A stretch of DNA of 64,000 bases from Streptomyces lanatus (GCF_014655715.1 NZ_BNBM01000001.1:374742-438741), one strand, 5' to 3'. Positions 44,009-54,343 are shown, numbered from the stretch's first letter. Numbers and translations: made by a program. The notes: a model not told the origin generated them from the sequence alone.

Positions 44009-45660
44009 GACCGCTCCCCGGCAGCGGACTCGCGCGACTCGGCATCTTGGGCAGCGGCCTCCCCGGAGGACCCACGGTCACGGGTGCCCTGGGCGGCAGC
44101 CTCCCCAGCGGACTCGCGATGCGCCGCGCCCCGGTCGGGGTCAGCGTCCCCAGCCGTCCCACCCGGCGCCGCAGCGCCATCGTCATCGTCAGCCCTGTGG
44201 TGACCGGCGCTCCGAGCGGCGGCCTGCGGACTGGACTCCCGGTGACCCACGACCCGAGCGACAGCCTCCGCAGCCGCCCCACTCGGGCAGAGGCCCCGAG
44301 CGCCGGCCTCCTCGCCGGTCCCGCCGCCGCGCCCAACTCCCCGGACGGCAGACTCACGGCCACCGGAACCCCGGACAGCACCCCCACCAGCGGACTCCCC
44401 CGGCCCGGCACCGCCCTCGAAGCCTCCGCGGCCACCCCCACCCCGAACAGCACCTCCCACATCCGCACCGCCACGCCCCGCACCCAACTCAGCGCTCTCC
44501 CCCGCAGCCGTCGTACCCCGCGCGCCCCCGCCACCCCCCACCGTCCGAAGCCGCACCCCCAGCCCCAGCAACGCGGCGTACTGCTCCCCCAAGCTCGCGG
44601 GCCCCTCCCCCACCGGGTCCTTGAAGTAGAAGCCGAGTTCGGAGAGCGGGCCGCGAAGGCCGGCCTCGTGGGCGCGGGTCGTGAGGCGGGCCAGGTCCAG
44701 TACCAGGGGGGCCGCGAGGGATGAGTCGCAGCCCTGCCAGATGGTCTGGAGGATCATGCGGGTGCCGAGGAAGCCGTCGAAGGCGATGTGGTCCCAGGCG
44801 GTCTTCCAGTCGCCGAGGGCGGGGACGTCGTCGATGTGGACCTCGCCCTCGGGGACGGTGCCGAGGGTGTCGGCGAGGACGCGTTCCTTGCCGGCGTTCT
44901 TCGCCGCGGCGGCGGCCGGGTCGGCGAGGGCGGCGCCGTCGCCGCCGCCCAGCAGGTTGGTGCCGGACCAGGCCCGGACTCGTAGCGCCCGTTGCGCGAA
45001 CATCGGGCCCAGCGCCGCCCTCAGCAGGGTCTGGCCGGTCTTGCCGTCCCGGCCGGCGTAGGGGAGGCCGCTGAGCGAGGCCTCTCGGGCGGCGGCCGGG
45101 TGGTGCATGCCCTCGGACGGGGTGAAGTTGACGTACGGGCACCCTGCTCGCAGGGCTGCCAGGGCGTACAGGGTGCTCGCCGGGAGTGGAGCGTCGGGTC
45201 CCGCCGAGGCCGCTTCCGTGGAGGCGACGTTCACCACGACGGCCCGCGACAACTCGTGGCGGCGAACGAAGTCGCGTATGTCGTCGGCGAAGGCGCGGAT
45301 CAGTTCCGCCTCGCTTCTCGTGTCCCCCGACGTGGGGCCGCCCGGCCTGATCTCCCGGTCGGCGGCGGCCAGTTCCGCGGCTACCGCGGTGGCCACGCCC
45401 GGTGGGAGGACACCGCCTGCCGTCAGGGTCTCGGCGCGTTTGGGCAGGGGGCAGTCGAGGGTGTCGTGGCCGCCGAAGACGAGGTCGGAGAGGGCCGGCA
45501 GGCCGCTGTCCGTGAACGCCGAGGTCTCGGTCAGCATGCCGGTGGGCGGGTGCAGGCCCGCCGTGATGGCGGCGCACCCCGTGACGACCGTGGTGGCGAC
45601 GGAGCCCCGGGCTCCGATCAGCCACACGCCCACACGCGGTCGGGAGAGGGACGCGGACAT
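44005..45660 (-). CDS. Inositol-3-phosphate synthase-like protein with low-complexity tail
   Basis: A 551-residue protein. Residues 1 to about 372 form an INO1-type NAD-dependent cyclase: VWLIGARGSVATTVVTG (NAD loop), CPYVNFTPSEG, GKTGQTLLRAALGPMFAQR, LGGGDGAALADP, and HIAFDGFLGTRM in the catalytic domain. After about residue 375 comes a 175-residue Gly/Ala/Arg/Glu/Ser-rich tail with imperfect GESAGEAAAQG-like units, absent from known INO1. ATG 45660 with CAGGAGG. First gene of the ebo-type operon, in the place where other ebo clusters have a dehydroquinate-synthase-like cyclase. Confidence 0.85.
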   Translation of the reverse strand: MSASLSRPRVGVWLIGARGSVATTVVTGCAAITAGLHPPTGMLTETSAFTDSGLPALSDLVFGGHDTLDCPLPKRAETLTAGGVLPPGVATAVAAELAAADREIRPGGPTSGDTRSEAELIRAFADDIRDFVRRHELSRAVVVNVASTEAASAGPDAPLPASTLYALAALRAGCPYVNFTPSEGMHHPAAAREASLSGLPYAGRDGKTGQTLLRAALGPMFAQRALRVRAWSGTNLLGGGDGAALADPAAAAAKNAGKERVLADTLGTVPEGEVHIDDVPALGDWKTAWDHIAFDGFLGTRMILQTIWQGCDSSLAAPLVLDLARLTTRAHEAGLRGPLSELGFYFKDPVGEGPASLGEQYAALLGLGVRLRTVGGGGGARGTTAAGESAELGAGRGGADVGGAVRGGGGRGGFEGGAGPGESAGGGAVRGSGGRESAVRGVGRGGGTGEEAGARGLCPSGAAAEAVARVVGHRESSPQAAARSAGHHRADDDDGAAAPGGTAGDADPDRGAAHRESAGEAAAQGTRDRGSSGEAAAQDAESRESAAGERS

Positions 45661-45712
45661 GGGCAGCCTCCTGGTCGTCCTGGTCGTGCACGAACCGAAA
45701 AAGAGAGGGAGA

Positions 45713-45746
45713 CGGCGGGCGGGGGTCCGGCGTCCCCCGCCCGCCG
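45713..45746 (-). terminator. Rho-independent terminator of the large secreted protein gene
   Basis: GGCGGGCGGGGG at 45714-45725 pairs with CCCCCGCCCGCC at 45734-45745. Read on the minus strand, the hairpin is followed by TCTCCCTCTCTTTTTC. It lies 9 bases after the stop of the upstream gene. Confidence 0.8.
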
Positions 45747-45754
45747 CCGTTCGG

Positions 45755-48700
45755 TTACCCGGTGACGGGCAGTTCCTTCAACTGGATGTTGCGGAAGGAG
45801 ACCTGGTCGTCGGCGCCATGGTTCTGCAGGCCGATGTAGCCGTCGGTCAGGCTCCGCTCGGGGTCCTTGTTGGTGAAGTCGTTGATCTTGACTCCGTTGA
45901 GGAACACCTGGAGGCGTTCGCCCTGGACCTTGATCTCGTAGGAATTCCACTGGCCGGGCGGCCGCAGAACCCGGTCACGGGCCCTGATGTCCGCCGACTT
46001 GAAGGAGTAGACCGAGCCCGTGGTGCGGTCGGGTGCGTCCGTGGCGTCGATCTGGATCTCGTAGCCCTTGTTCACCGCGGACCAGGGGTCGTCGGAGGCC
46101 GGGAAGCCCACGAAGATCCCGGAGTTGTCGTCGCCCTGCATCTTCCAGTCGAGCTTGAGCGAGTACGACTTCAGCTCCTTGGCCTGGTACCAGAGCAGGC
46201 CCATGCCGCCCTCGGTCTCCAGCGTGCCGTCCTTGACGTTGAACTTGCCGGGCCCGGCCTGCTTCCAGCCGTCCAGGGTCTGGCCGTTGAAGATCTTCCG
46301 GTAGCCCGTGCTCGGCTTGCAGTCCGCCTTGACCTGGCCGGTGGCGTATTGCATACCGCCGAGCAGGTGGGCGCGGAAGGCTTCCTCGGCGTAGGACTCC
46401 TTGGTGTGGCCGCCGCCGGTGTAGAAGGACCGGCCGCCGCCGTAGCTCTGGCACCAGGCGATCGGGTGGTCGCCCTTCATGTTCCCGCCCTGGTAGGTGG
46501 TCTCGTCCAGGGTGGCGAGGACCTTGGCCTGCGCTCGCGGGTTGGTGCGGTAGTTGTACCACTCGTCGGTGCGCTCCCAGGCGTCGCCGAGGTGCGCGGT
46601 GGACGGGTGGTCGTGGTCCTCGACGCGGACGGTGGCCTTCTGGATGGCCGGGTGCGAGTCGAAGTAGGCGCCGACGAGGCCGCCGTAGAACGCCCAGTCG
46701 TACTCGGTGTCGGCCGCGGCGTGGATGCCCATGTAGCCACCGCCGCCCGCCACGTAGTTCTCGAACGCCTTCTGCTGCTCGGCGTTGAGGACATCACCCG
46801 TCGTGGACAGGAACGCCACCGCGTCGTACTTGGCGAGGTTGGTCGTGGTGAACTGCTTGGCCTCCTCGGTCGCGTCGACCGTGATGCCGGCCGGGCCGCC
46901 GAGCTCCTTCAGGGCCGCGATGCCGGCCGGGATGGAGTCGTGCCGGAAGCCGGCGGTCTTGGAGAAGACCAGGACCTTCTTGCCGCCCCTGAACGGCTCC
47001 TTGGAGAACTCGAAGTCGTCCACGTCGTACAGCGCGCCGTCGCCGCCCTTGAAGACCAGGTAGATCTCCGTGGTGCCCTTGGGCAGCGCCCGCAGGGGCA
47101 CGTCGACGTTCTGGAAGGTCTCCCAGCCGCCGGTCGGCGGGATGTACGCCGAGCCGTGCAGCGGTCCGTCGGGTGAGCCGGTGCGCAGTTCGATGAAGCC
47201 GCCCGCGCCGCCGGAGGAGGCCCGTACGGTCATCTTCTTCTGGCCGTCGAACCGGTAGGGGGTGAAGGCGATCCAGTCGCCGTCGTTGATGTCGCCGACG
47301 GTCTTGCCGCCGTTGGCGCCGGTCTTGTCGATGACGGAGATGCCCGACTGGGTGGTGAAGTGCTCGCCCTGGCGGTGCAGCGGCTGGAGCACGGTGCGGG
47401 CGGTGCCGGTCAGCGCCTCCTGGCCGTTGGCCCCGCCGTCGGTGTAACTGGCGCCGACGACGCCGTAGATGTTGGCGTTGGGGTCGTGGCCGCCGTCACC
47501 GGCGGGCGGTGTCAGGGTGCCCTCGCAGCCCATCTCGCTGGTCAGCTCGTGGGCGTGGGAGTCGTGGCCGAGGCTGTAGGCGACCTTGACCTTGGAGCAG
47601 TCGATGGTCTCCTCGGGGTCGGTGACGGTCACCTTGAAGGGGACGGGCTTGCCGAATTCGGCGAGCGCCCCGTTGCCCGGGATGTCGATCTTCACCTTGG
47701 GTTCGGTGTTGCCGACGACGATCCGGACGCTGGCGTTGCCGGTGTGGCCCTCGGCGTCCTTGGCGGTGAAGGTGGCGCTGTAGGTGCCGATCTTCCGGTA
47801 CTTGTGGGTGGGGTTGAGGCCCTCGCCCTTGGTGCCGTCGCCGAAGTCCCAGCTGTAGGTGAGGTCCGGGGAGTCGGCGTCCTTGGCGGAGGCGGTGAAC
47901 TTGACGCTCAGTCCTGCCGCGCCGGATGTCTTGTCGGCGGTCACCTCGGCGATCGGGGAGAAGCCGTCCTCGGCGTTCTCGATCCGGTAGAGCGCGGAGT
48001 GCTCGTCGCCCTGGAACCAGGAGATGCCGTAGTCGAGGACGTAGAGCGCGCCGTCGGGGCCGAACTCCATGTCCATGATCTGGGTGCCGGTCCACGGGAA
48101 GTCGTTGATCTTCGCGACGGTGCCGTCGGCGTTCTGCTCGATCCGCTTGATCCAGCGGCGGCCGAACTCACCGGCGAAGAAGTCGCCGTCGTAGGACTCG
48201 GGGAACTTCACCTTGGAGTCGAGGTCGGGGTCGTAGCGGTAGACCGGGCCGCCCATCGGGGACTCGGATCCGCTGCCGAACTCGGGCACGGAGCCGCCGT
48301 CGTACGGGATCCAGGCGGCCTGCGCGGGCGGCAGGTCGGTGAGGCCCGTGTTGTACTTCGAGGTGTTCTTCGGGGCGGCGCAGTCGAACTTCGCGCCGGA
48401 GGTGCCGGTGGCGAAGTCGTAGTCGACGTAGGCGTCGTTGTTGCCGGTGCAGAACGGCCAGCCGAAGTTGGCGGCCTTGGTGACCTTGGCGAACTCGACC
48501 TGCCCGCCCGGGCCGCGGGTGGGGCTGGCGGCGCCGGCGTCGGGGCCGTAGTCGCCGACGTAGACGATGCCGGTCTTGTCGTCGACGCTCATCCGGAACG
48601 GGTTGCGGAAGCCCATTGCGTAGATCTCGGGGCGGGTCTTCTCGGTGCCCGGGGCGAAGAGGTTGCCCTCCGGGACGGTGTACGAGCCGTCCTCGGCGAC

Positions 48701-49465
48701 CTTGATACGGAGGATCTTGCCGCGCAGGTCATTGGTGTTGCCGGCGCTGCGGCGGGCGTCGAAGGCGGGGTTGCGGCCCTCGCGGACGTCGATCGGCGTG
48801 TAGCCGTCGGAGGCGAAGGGGTTGGTGTCGTCGCCGGTCGACAGATACAGGTTGCCGGCCGCGTCGAAGTCGATGTCGCCGCCGACGTGGCAGCAGGTGC
48901 CGCGGGAGGCCGCGACGTCGATGACCTTCTTCTCGCTGGCGATGTTCAGCGTGCCGTTGGCGTTGAGGGTGAAGCGGGAGAGGCGGTTGACGCCGTCGAA
49001 CTTCTTGAAGTCGTCGGCGGTGCCGGTCTCCGGGGCGTCGCCCTCGGGGGTGTCCAGCGGCGGGGCGTAGTAGAGGTAGATCGCCCGGTTGTTCTTGAAG
49101 TCCGGGTCGATGCCTACGCCTTGGAGGCCCTCTTCGTCGTGGTTGTAGACGTCGAGCCGTCCGGCGATCTTGGTGACGCCGCCCTGGTCGGTGAGGCGCA
49201 GTGTGCCGTCGCGCGAGGTGTGCAGGACGCTGCGGTCGGGGAGTACGGCGAGCGACATGGGCTCGCCCATCTCGGGTTCGCCCTTGGCGAGCGGTACCTG
49301 CTGGAACTGGCCTTCGGCGGCTGCCGGTTCGGCCTGCTCCGGGTTGGCGCCGGCGACGGTCGCCGGGGCGCCCACGGCCAGCAGCAGGCCGGTGAACAGG
49401 GCGAGGGAGGTGCGAAGCCTGGGACGTCTTGGGGTGCCGGTGCTTCGAGGTCTTGTTCTGTGCAC
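45755..49465 (-). CDS. Secreted multidomain protein: sugar-dehydrogenase propeller, PKD, ThuA, DUF1080
   Basis: A 1236-residue exported protein. Signal peptide (LALFTGLLLAVGAPATVAGA). A soluble-glucose-dehydrogenase-like six-bladed propeller near residues 60-500 (YLSTGDDTNPF, MGFRNPFRMS). A PKD domain near 505-595 (YSWDFGDG). A CBM6-like sandwich near 690-805 (NDGDWIAFTPYRF). A ThuA domain near 810-1030 (GGGGYMGIHAAADTEYDW). A C-terminal DUF1080/3-keto-disaccharide-hydrolase domain near 1045-1230 (IFNGQTLDGWKQ). It likely binds and processes an oxidised glycoside outside the cell. It has its own promoter and terminator, and an operator shared with the ROK gene. Confidence 0.88.
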   Translation of the reverse strand: MHRTRPRSTGTPRRPRLRTSLALFTGLLLAVGAPATVAGANPEQAEPAAAEGQFQQVPLAKGEPEMGEPMSLAVLPDRSVLHTSRDGTLRLTDQGGVTKIAGRLDVYNHDEEGLQGVGIDPDFKNNRAIYLYYAPPLDTPEGDAPETGTADDFKKFDGVNRLSRFTLNANGTLNIASEKKVIDVAASRGTCCHVGGDIDFDAAGNLYLSTGDDTNPFASDGYTPIDVREGRNPAFDARRSAGNTNDLRGKILRIKVAEDGSYTVPEGNLFAPGTEKTRPEIYAMGFRNPFRMSVDDKTGIVYVGDYGPDAGAASPTRGPGGQVEFAKVTKAANFGWPFCTGNNDAYVDYDFATGTSGAKFDCAAPKNTSKYNTGLTDLPPAQAAWIPYDGGSVPEFGSGSESPMGGPVYRYDPDLDSKVKFPESYDGDFFAGEFGRRWIKRIEQNADGTVAKINDFPWTGTQIMDMEFGPDGALYVLDYGISWFQGDEHSALYRIENAEDGFSPIAEVTADKTSGAAGLSVKFTASAKDADSPDLTYSWDFGDGTKGEGLNPTHKYRKIGTYSATFTAKDAEGHTGNASVRIVVGNTEPKVKIDIPGNGALAEFGKPVPFKVTVTDPEETIDCSKVKVAYSLGHDSHAHELTSEMGCEGTLTPPAGDGGHDPNANIYGVVGASYTDGGANGQEALTGTARTVLQPLHRQGEHFTTQSGISVIDKTGANGGKTVGDINDGDWIAFTPYRFDGQKKMTVRASSGGAGGFIELRTGSPDGPLHGSAYIPPTGGWETFQNVDVPLRALPKGTTEIYLVFKGGDGALYDVDDFEFSKEPFRGGKKVLVFSKTAGFRHDSIPAGIAALKELGGPAGITVDATEEAKQFTTTNLAKYDAVAFLSTTGDVLNAEQQKAFENYVAGGGGYMGIHAAADTEYDWAFYGGLVGAYFDSHPAIQKATVRVEDHDHPSTAHLGDAWERTDEWYNYRTNPRAQAKVLATLDETTYQGGNMKGDHPIAWCQSYGGGRSFYTGGGHTKESYAEEAFRAHLLGGMQYATGQVKADCKPSTGYRKIFNGQTLDGWKQAGPGKFNVKDGTLETEGGMGLLWYQAKELKSYSLKLDWKMQGDDNSGIFVGFPASDDPWSAVNKGYEIQIDATDAPDRTTGSVYSFKSADIRARDRVLRPPGQWNSYEIKVQGERLQVFLNGVKINDFTNKDPERSLTDGYIGLQNHGADDQVSFRNIQLKELPVTG

Positions 49466-49562
49466 GAGGTCCCTCCGGGAACGGGGTGGGCCGTACGGGG
49501 TGGGTGCGTAGACGTGCGGTGCGGGCGCCGGGGTGCGCCGTCACCCCGGAGGTGGCTGTGCA

Positions 49563-49614
49563 TGAACACTTCCGTGTGCCATGGGCACTTCTGCGTGTGT
49601 CCTGAACACTTCAG
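49563..49614. promoter_or_regulatory. Repeated TGAACACTTC element upstream of the secreted protein gene
   Basis: TGAACACTTC occurs at 49563-49572 and 49603-49612, 40 bp apart (about four helical turns). The second lies in a palindrome CTGAACACTTCAG, and GGCACTTC occurs between them. Candidate regulator-binding sites. Confidence 0.4.
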
Positions 49615-49667
49615 GGACGGTAACCGCGTCCGTCCGGGGCGAACACCCCTTGCGTCAGGATCTGTTG

Positions 49668-49692
49668 AACTTTTTCCCATCACAGGACAAAG
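49668..49692. promoter_or_regulatory. 25-bp operator-like element, copy 1
   Basis: Matches 22 of 25 bases of the element at 57260-57284 before the ROK gene. On the minus strand it is CTTTGTCC, 7 bases, GGAAAAAG, an imperfect inverted repeat with 8-bp arms. It lies about 200 bases upstream of the large secreted protein gene. Confidence 0.65.
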
Positions 49693-49700
49693 CGGGATCC

Positions 49701-49755
49701 GCGCAGGTCGGAGGGGGGACCGGCGGTACTGCCGGTCCCCGTCCCCGACCTGCGC
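49701..49755 (-). terminator. Long hairpin after the sugar isomerase gene
   Basis: GCGCAGGTCGG at the left pairs with CCGACCTGCGC at the right, enclosing GGGACCGGC/GCCGGTCCC around a 6-base loop. It lies 12 bases after the stop of the isomerase gene and closes the ABC-transporter operon. Confidence 0.75.
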
Positions 49756-49767
49756 CGGGGGCCTGGT

Positions 49768-50766
<999 letters not shown>

Positions 50767-50781
50767 TCTCCTGAACCCTCC

Positions 50782-52017
50782 TCAGACGGCGATGGGCGTG
50801 TAGACGGAGTTCTTCTCGGCGCTCTCCTCCACCGCCGCGAGCACGCGCTGCACCTGCAGCCCGTCGGCGAAGGACGGTTCGGGCTGCCGGCCCTCGGCGA
50901 TGGCGTGGACGAGGTCGCGGGCCTGGTGGACGAAGGTGTGCTCGTAGCCGAGGCCGTGGCCCGGCGGCCACCAGGCGTCCAGGTAGGGGTGGTCGGGTTC
51001 GGTGACGAGGATGCGGCGGAAGCCGGCGTGCGCGCCGGGTTCCCTGCCGTCGTGGTAGGAGAGCTCGTTGAGCCGTTCCAGGTCGAACGCGATGGAGCCG
51101 AGCTCGCCGTTGAGCTCGATGCGCAGGGCGTTCTTGCGGCCGGTGGCATAGCGGGTGGCCTCGAAGGAGGCGAGGGCGCCGGACGGGAAGCGGCCGGTGA
51201 ACACGGCGGCGTCGTCGACGGTGACCTGGCCGGTGCCGTTTGCGGAGACGGCGGACAGTCCGCTGGTGGGTCCGCCGGGCAGCGGCCGTTCCTTGACGAA
51301 CGTCTCCATCAGCGCGGACACCCCGACGAGCTGCTCCCCCGCGAGGTACTGCGCCAGGTCGATGATGTGCGCGCCCAGATCACCGAGCGAGCCCGAACCG
51401 GCCAGCTCCTTGCGCAACCGCCAGGTCAGCGGGAACTCCGGGTCCACGAGCCAGTCCTGAAGGTATGTCACCCGTACGTGGCGCAGGGTGCCGAGCCGCC
51501 CCTCGGCGACCATGTTGCGCGCCAGCGCGGTGGCGGGCACCCGACGGTAGTTGAAGCCGACCATCGCCAACTGGCCGCGTCCGTAAGCCTCTTCGGCCGC
51601 CGTCGTCATGGCCTCGGCCTCCTCGACGGTGTTCGCGAGGGGCTTCTCGCACAGGACGTGCTTGCCCGCGGCCAGTGCGGCGAGGGCGATCTCGGCGTGG
51701 CTGTCGCCCGGGGTGCAGATGTCGACGAGATCGATGTCGTCCCGTGCGATGAGCGCACGCCAGTCGGTCTCGGCCGACTCCCAGCCGTGCCGCTCCGCTG
51801 CCGCCTGTACAGCTGTGGCGTCCCGTCCGCAGATCGCGGCCAGGACCGGGGTGCGAGTGAGGTCGAAGACACGGCCCGCGGTGCGCCAGCCCTGCGAGTG
51901 GGCGGCACCCATGAAGGCGTAGCCGACCATGCCGACGCGCAGCGACGGCTTTCCCGGGGTGCCAGGTCCCGGCATCCCGGTGCCGCTGCCGGCCTCGGGC
52001 TGTTGCGGCTGTCCCAT
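50782..52017 (-). CDS. Gfo/Idh/MocA-family oxidoreductase
   Basis: A 411-residue NAD(P)-dependent sugar dehydrogenase. Rossmann motif VGMVGYAFMGAAHSQGW near residue 28; CEKPLANTVEEAE is the family signature with catalytic Lys; GDLGAHIIDLAQYLAG holds the active-site Asp and His. ATG 52017 with GAGGAGG. Relatives oxidise sugars, inositols or glycosides at C3 or C1 (ThuB acts on trehalose). It is 15 bases before the isomerase gene and 250 bases after the binding-protein gene. Confidence 0.9.
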   Translation of the reverse strand: MGQPQQPEAGSGTGMPGPGTPGKPSLRVGMVGYAFMGAAHSQGWRTAGRVFDLTRTPVLAAICGRDATAVQAAAERHGWESAETDWRALIARDDIDLVDICTPGDSHAEIALAALAAGKHVLCEKPLANTVEEAEAMTTAAEEAYGRGQLAMVGFNYRRVPATALARNMVAEGRLGTLRHVRVTYLQDWLVDPEFPLTWRLRKELAGSGSLGDLGAHIIDLAQYLAGEQLVGVSALMETFVKERPLPGGPTSGLSAVSANGTGQVTVDDAAVFTGRFPSGALASFEATRYATGRKNALRIELNGELGSIAFDLERLNELSYHDGREPGAHAGFRRILVTEPDHPYLDAWWPPGHGLGYEHTFVHQARDLVHAIAEGRQPEPSFADGLQVQRVLAAVEESAEKNSVYTPIAV

Positions 52018-52138
52018 GAAGAGGTCCTCCTCGTCGTCGTGGCGCTGTGGGGGGTTTGCCGGCGGGTTCCTCCGGAGGGGCGCGGGATGGCGGCGCCGCG
52101 AAGTGCCGGGTTCTGGCCGTATCGCGGCTGCGGCGCCG

Positions 52139-52235
52139 TCGGGGCTGATCGCTCCCCCACTCTCGAATTCGCTCGAGCGGGGGGACCCCATCGCGGCGGA
52201 GCCGCAAATCGATACAGCCCCGCGCCCCTTAAGGG
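52139..52235. repeat. Streptomyces interspersed repeat, copy 1 (intergenic)
   Basis: The sequence from GGGGCTGATCGC through GCGGCGGAGCCGCAAAT to GCCCCGCGCCCCTTAAGG shares both ends and the core with 60069-60127, with an extra block of about 34 bases inside. It belongs, from memory, to a GC-rich repeat scattered in Streptomyces intergenic DNA. It lies in the 251-base gap between the binding-protein and Gfo/Idh genes. Confidence 0.65.
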
Positions 52236-52268
52236 GGTTGATCCGACCGGCATTCGGAAATGCGGCCC

Positions 52269-53306
52269 CTACTTGAAGCCGGTGGACATGTACCGGTCGA
52301 CGTTCGTCTTGTCGACCACCGCCGAGTACAGCGTGATCGACGCAGGGATCTCGAACTCCGCCATGCCGCCGACCCCCTTGCCCTGGCCCAGCGCACGGGC
52401 CAGGTCGATGGCGGACGCGGCCATGGTCGGCGGGTACAGGACGGTCGCCTTGAGGACTCCGCTGTCCTGCTTGATGGCCTGGAACGCGGACAGGGCGCCC
52501 GCGCCGCCGACCATCAGGAAGTCGTCGCGCCCCGCCTGCTCGATGGCGCGCAGCGCGCCCACGCCCTGGTCGTCGTCATGGTTCCACAGGGCGTCGAACT
52601 TCGACTGGGCCTGGAGCAGTTGCGCCATCTTGGCCTGGCCGGACTCGACCGTGAACTCGGCGGCCTGGCGGGCCACCTTCTTGATGTTGGGGTAGTTCTT
52701 CAGCGCGTCGTCGAAGCCCTGGGTGCGCTGCTTGGTCAGCTCCAGGTTGTCCAGCCCGGCGAGCTCGATGACCTTGGCGTCCGCCTTGTCCTTGAGCTTC
52801 TCGCCGATGTAGTGACCGGCGTTGAGGCCCATGCCGTAGTTGTCGCCGCCGATCCAGCAGCGGTACGCCTGCGGGGTGTTGAAGATCCGGTCGAGGTTGA
52901 TGACCGGGATGCCGGCGCGCATCGCCTTCAGACCGACCTGGGTGAGGGCCTTGCCGTCGGCGGGCAGCACCACCAGGACGTCGACCTTCTTGTTGATCAG
53001 CGTCTCGATCTGGCCGATCTGCGCGGCGGTGTCGTTCGACCCCTCGGTGATCTCCAGGGTGACGTCGGAGTACTTCTTCGCCTGGCTCTTGGCGTTGTCG
53101 TTGATCGCGTTGAGCCAGCCGTGGTCGGCCTGCGGACCGGCGAAGCCGATCGTGACCTCCTTGCCGGGCTTGTCGTCGGCGGCCGGCTGGTCGTTCGCGG
53201 CCGGCTCGTCACTGGACTCGTTGCTCGTGCAACCCACGAGGAGGGCACCGGCACCTATGGCGGCGGTTCCGAACAGCAGCCCTCTGCGACTGGTGAGCTC
53301 TGGCAT
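52269..53306 (-). CDS. Sugar ABC transporter substrate-binding lipoprotein (RbsB-like)
   Basis: A 345-residue family-2 periplasmic-binding protein. LTSRRGLLFGTAAIGAGALL plus VGC gives a Tat-like lipoprotein signal. The mature part starts VTIGFAGPQADHGWLNAIND, with LINKKVDVLVVLPADGKALT and LWNHDDDQGVGALRAIEQAG in the hinge and pocket regions. ATG 53306 has AAAGGG upstream. It probably delivers a monosaccharide, glycoside or cyclitol to the adjoining permease. Confidence 0.9.
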   Translation of the reverse strand: MPELTSRRGLLFGTAAIGAGALLVGCTSNESSDEPAANDQPAADDKPGKEVTIGFAGPQADHGWLNAINDNAKSQAKKYSDVTLEITEGSNDTAAQIGQIETLINKKVDVLVVLPADGKALTQVGLKAMRAGIPVINLDRIFNTPQAYRCWIGGDNYGMGLNAGHYIGEKLKDKADAKVIELAGLDNLELTKQRTQGFDDALKNYPNIKKVARQAAEFTVESGQAKMAQLLQAQSKFDALWNHDDDQGVGALRAIEQAGRDDFLMVGGAGALSAFQAIKQDSGVLKATVLYPPTMAASAIDLARALGQGKGVGGMAEFEIPASITLYSAVVDKTNVDRYMSTGFK

Positions 53307-53323
53307 GACGGTGAACCCTTTCC

Positions 53324-54343
53324 TCAGGTCGTGCTTGCGGTACGGCGCTGGACCAGCACGGCGGCGACGATGATCGCGCCCTTGGCGATCTGCTGGACGT
53401 CGCTCTGCAGGTTGTTCAGGGCGAAGATGTTGGTGATCGTGGTGAAGATCAGGACACCGAGCACGGAGCCGACGATGGTGCCGCGCCCGCCGGTGAGCAG
53501 GGTGCCGCCGATGATCGCGGCGGCGATGGCGTCGAGTTCGTAGAGGTTGCCGTTGGTGTTCTGGCCGGAGCCGGACAGGATGATCAGCAGGAAGGCCGCG
53601 ATGCCGCAGCACAGTCCGGACAGCAGGTAGAGATAGAGCCGCTGGCGGCGGACGTCGATGCCGGCGAGACGGGCCGCCTCCGCGTTGCCGCCGACGGCGA
53701 CCGAGCGCCGTCCGAAGGTGGTGCGGTTCAGGACGAGCCAGCCGATGATCGTCACGACCGCGAACACCATGACCAGCGGGGGTATACCGAGGACGTACGC
53801 GTCACGCTCACCGAGGTCCAGCACGGAGGGGATGGTGACGATCTGCGTCTTGCCGTCCGTGATCTGGAGGGCGAGTCCGCGCGCCGAGGCCAGCATGGCG
53901 AGCGTGGCGATGAACGGGACCATGCCGCCGTACGCGATCAGCACCCCGTTGACCAGGCCGCACCCCACACCGACGATCACCGCCGTGAAGAGGATGCCGG
54001 CGAACCCGTACTCCTGGGTCGCCACCGTCGTCGCCCACACCGAGGCCAGCGCGACGATCGCGCCGACGGAGAGGTCGATGCCGCCGGAGATGATGACGAA
54101 GGTCATGCCGACGGTGACGACGCCGATGACGGAGGCCTGGGTGAGGACGAGTTGGAGGTTGCGGGTGTCCAGGAATTCGTCCGGCTTGGTGATGCCGCCG
54201 ATGACGATCAGCGCGGCGAGGACGCCGAGCAGGGAGAGCGTGCGCACGTCGGCGCGGGCCATCAGGCCCCGCCAGGCGGGCGCTCCGTCGGCCGACTGCA
54301 CCTTGCCGGTGCTGTCCCGCGGCGGTGAGGCGTGCTGCGTCAT
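53324..54343 (-). CDS. Sugar ABC transporter permease (RbsC-like)
   Basis: A 339-residue permease of the ribose/galactose type: TVGMTFVIISGGIDLSVGAI near residue 75, ELDAIAAAIIGGTLLTGGRG near 280, and about nine hydrophobic segments. ATG overlaps the ATPase stop (ATGA). It forms the homodimeric channel for the neighbouring RbsA- and RbsB-like proteins. Confidence 0.92.
   Translation of the reverse strand: MTQHASPPRDSTGKVQSADGAPAWRGLMARADVRTLSLLGVLAALIVIGGITKPDEFLDTRNLQLVLTQASVIGVVTVGMTFVIISGGIDLSVGAIVALASVWATTVATQEYGFAGILFTAVIVGVGCGLVNGVLIAYGGMVPFIATLAMLASARGLALQITDGKTQIVTIPSVLDLGERDAYVLGIPPLVMVFAVVTIIGWLVLNRTTFGRRSVAVGGNAEAARLAGIDVRRQRLYLYLLSGLCCGIAAFLLIILSGSGQNTNGNLYELDAIAAAIIGGTLLTGGRGTIVGSVLGVLIFTTITNIFALNNLQSDVQQIAKGAIIVAAVLVQRRTASTT

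Noticed and set aside
43000-44600. Possible CRISPR-like or tandem-repeat array in the GC-rich ebo region
   Set aside because: The repeats are short, irregular and in frame with low-complexity protein; there are no conserved repeats with unique spacers.
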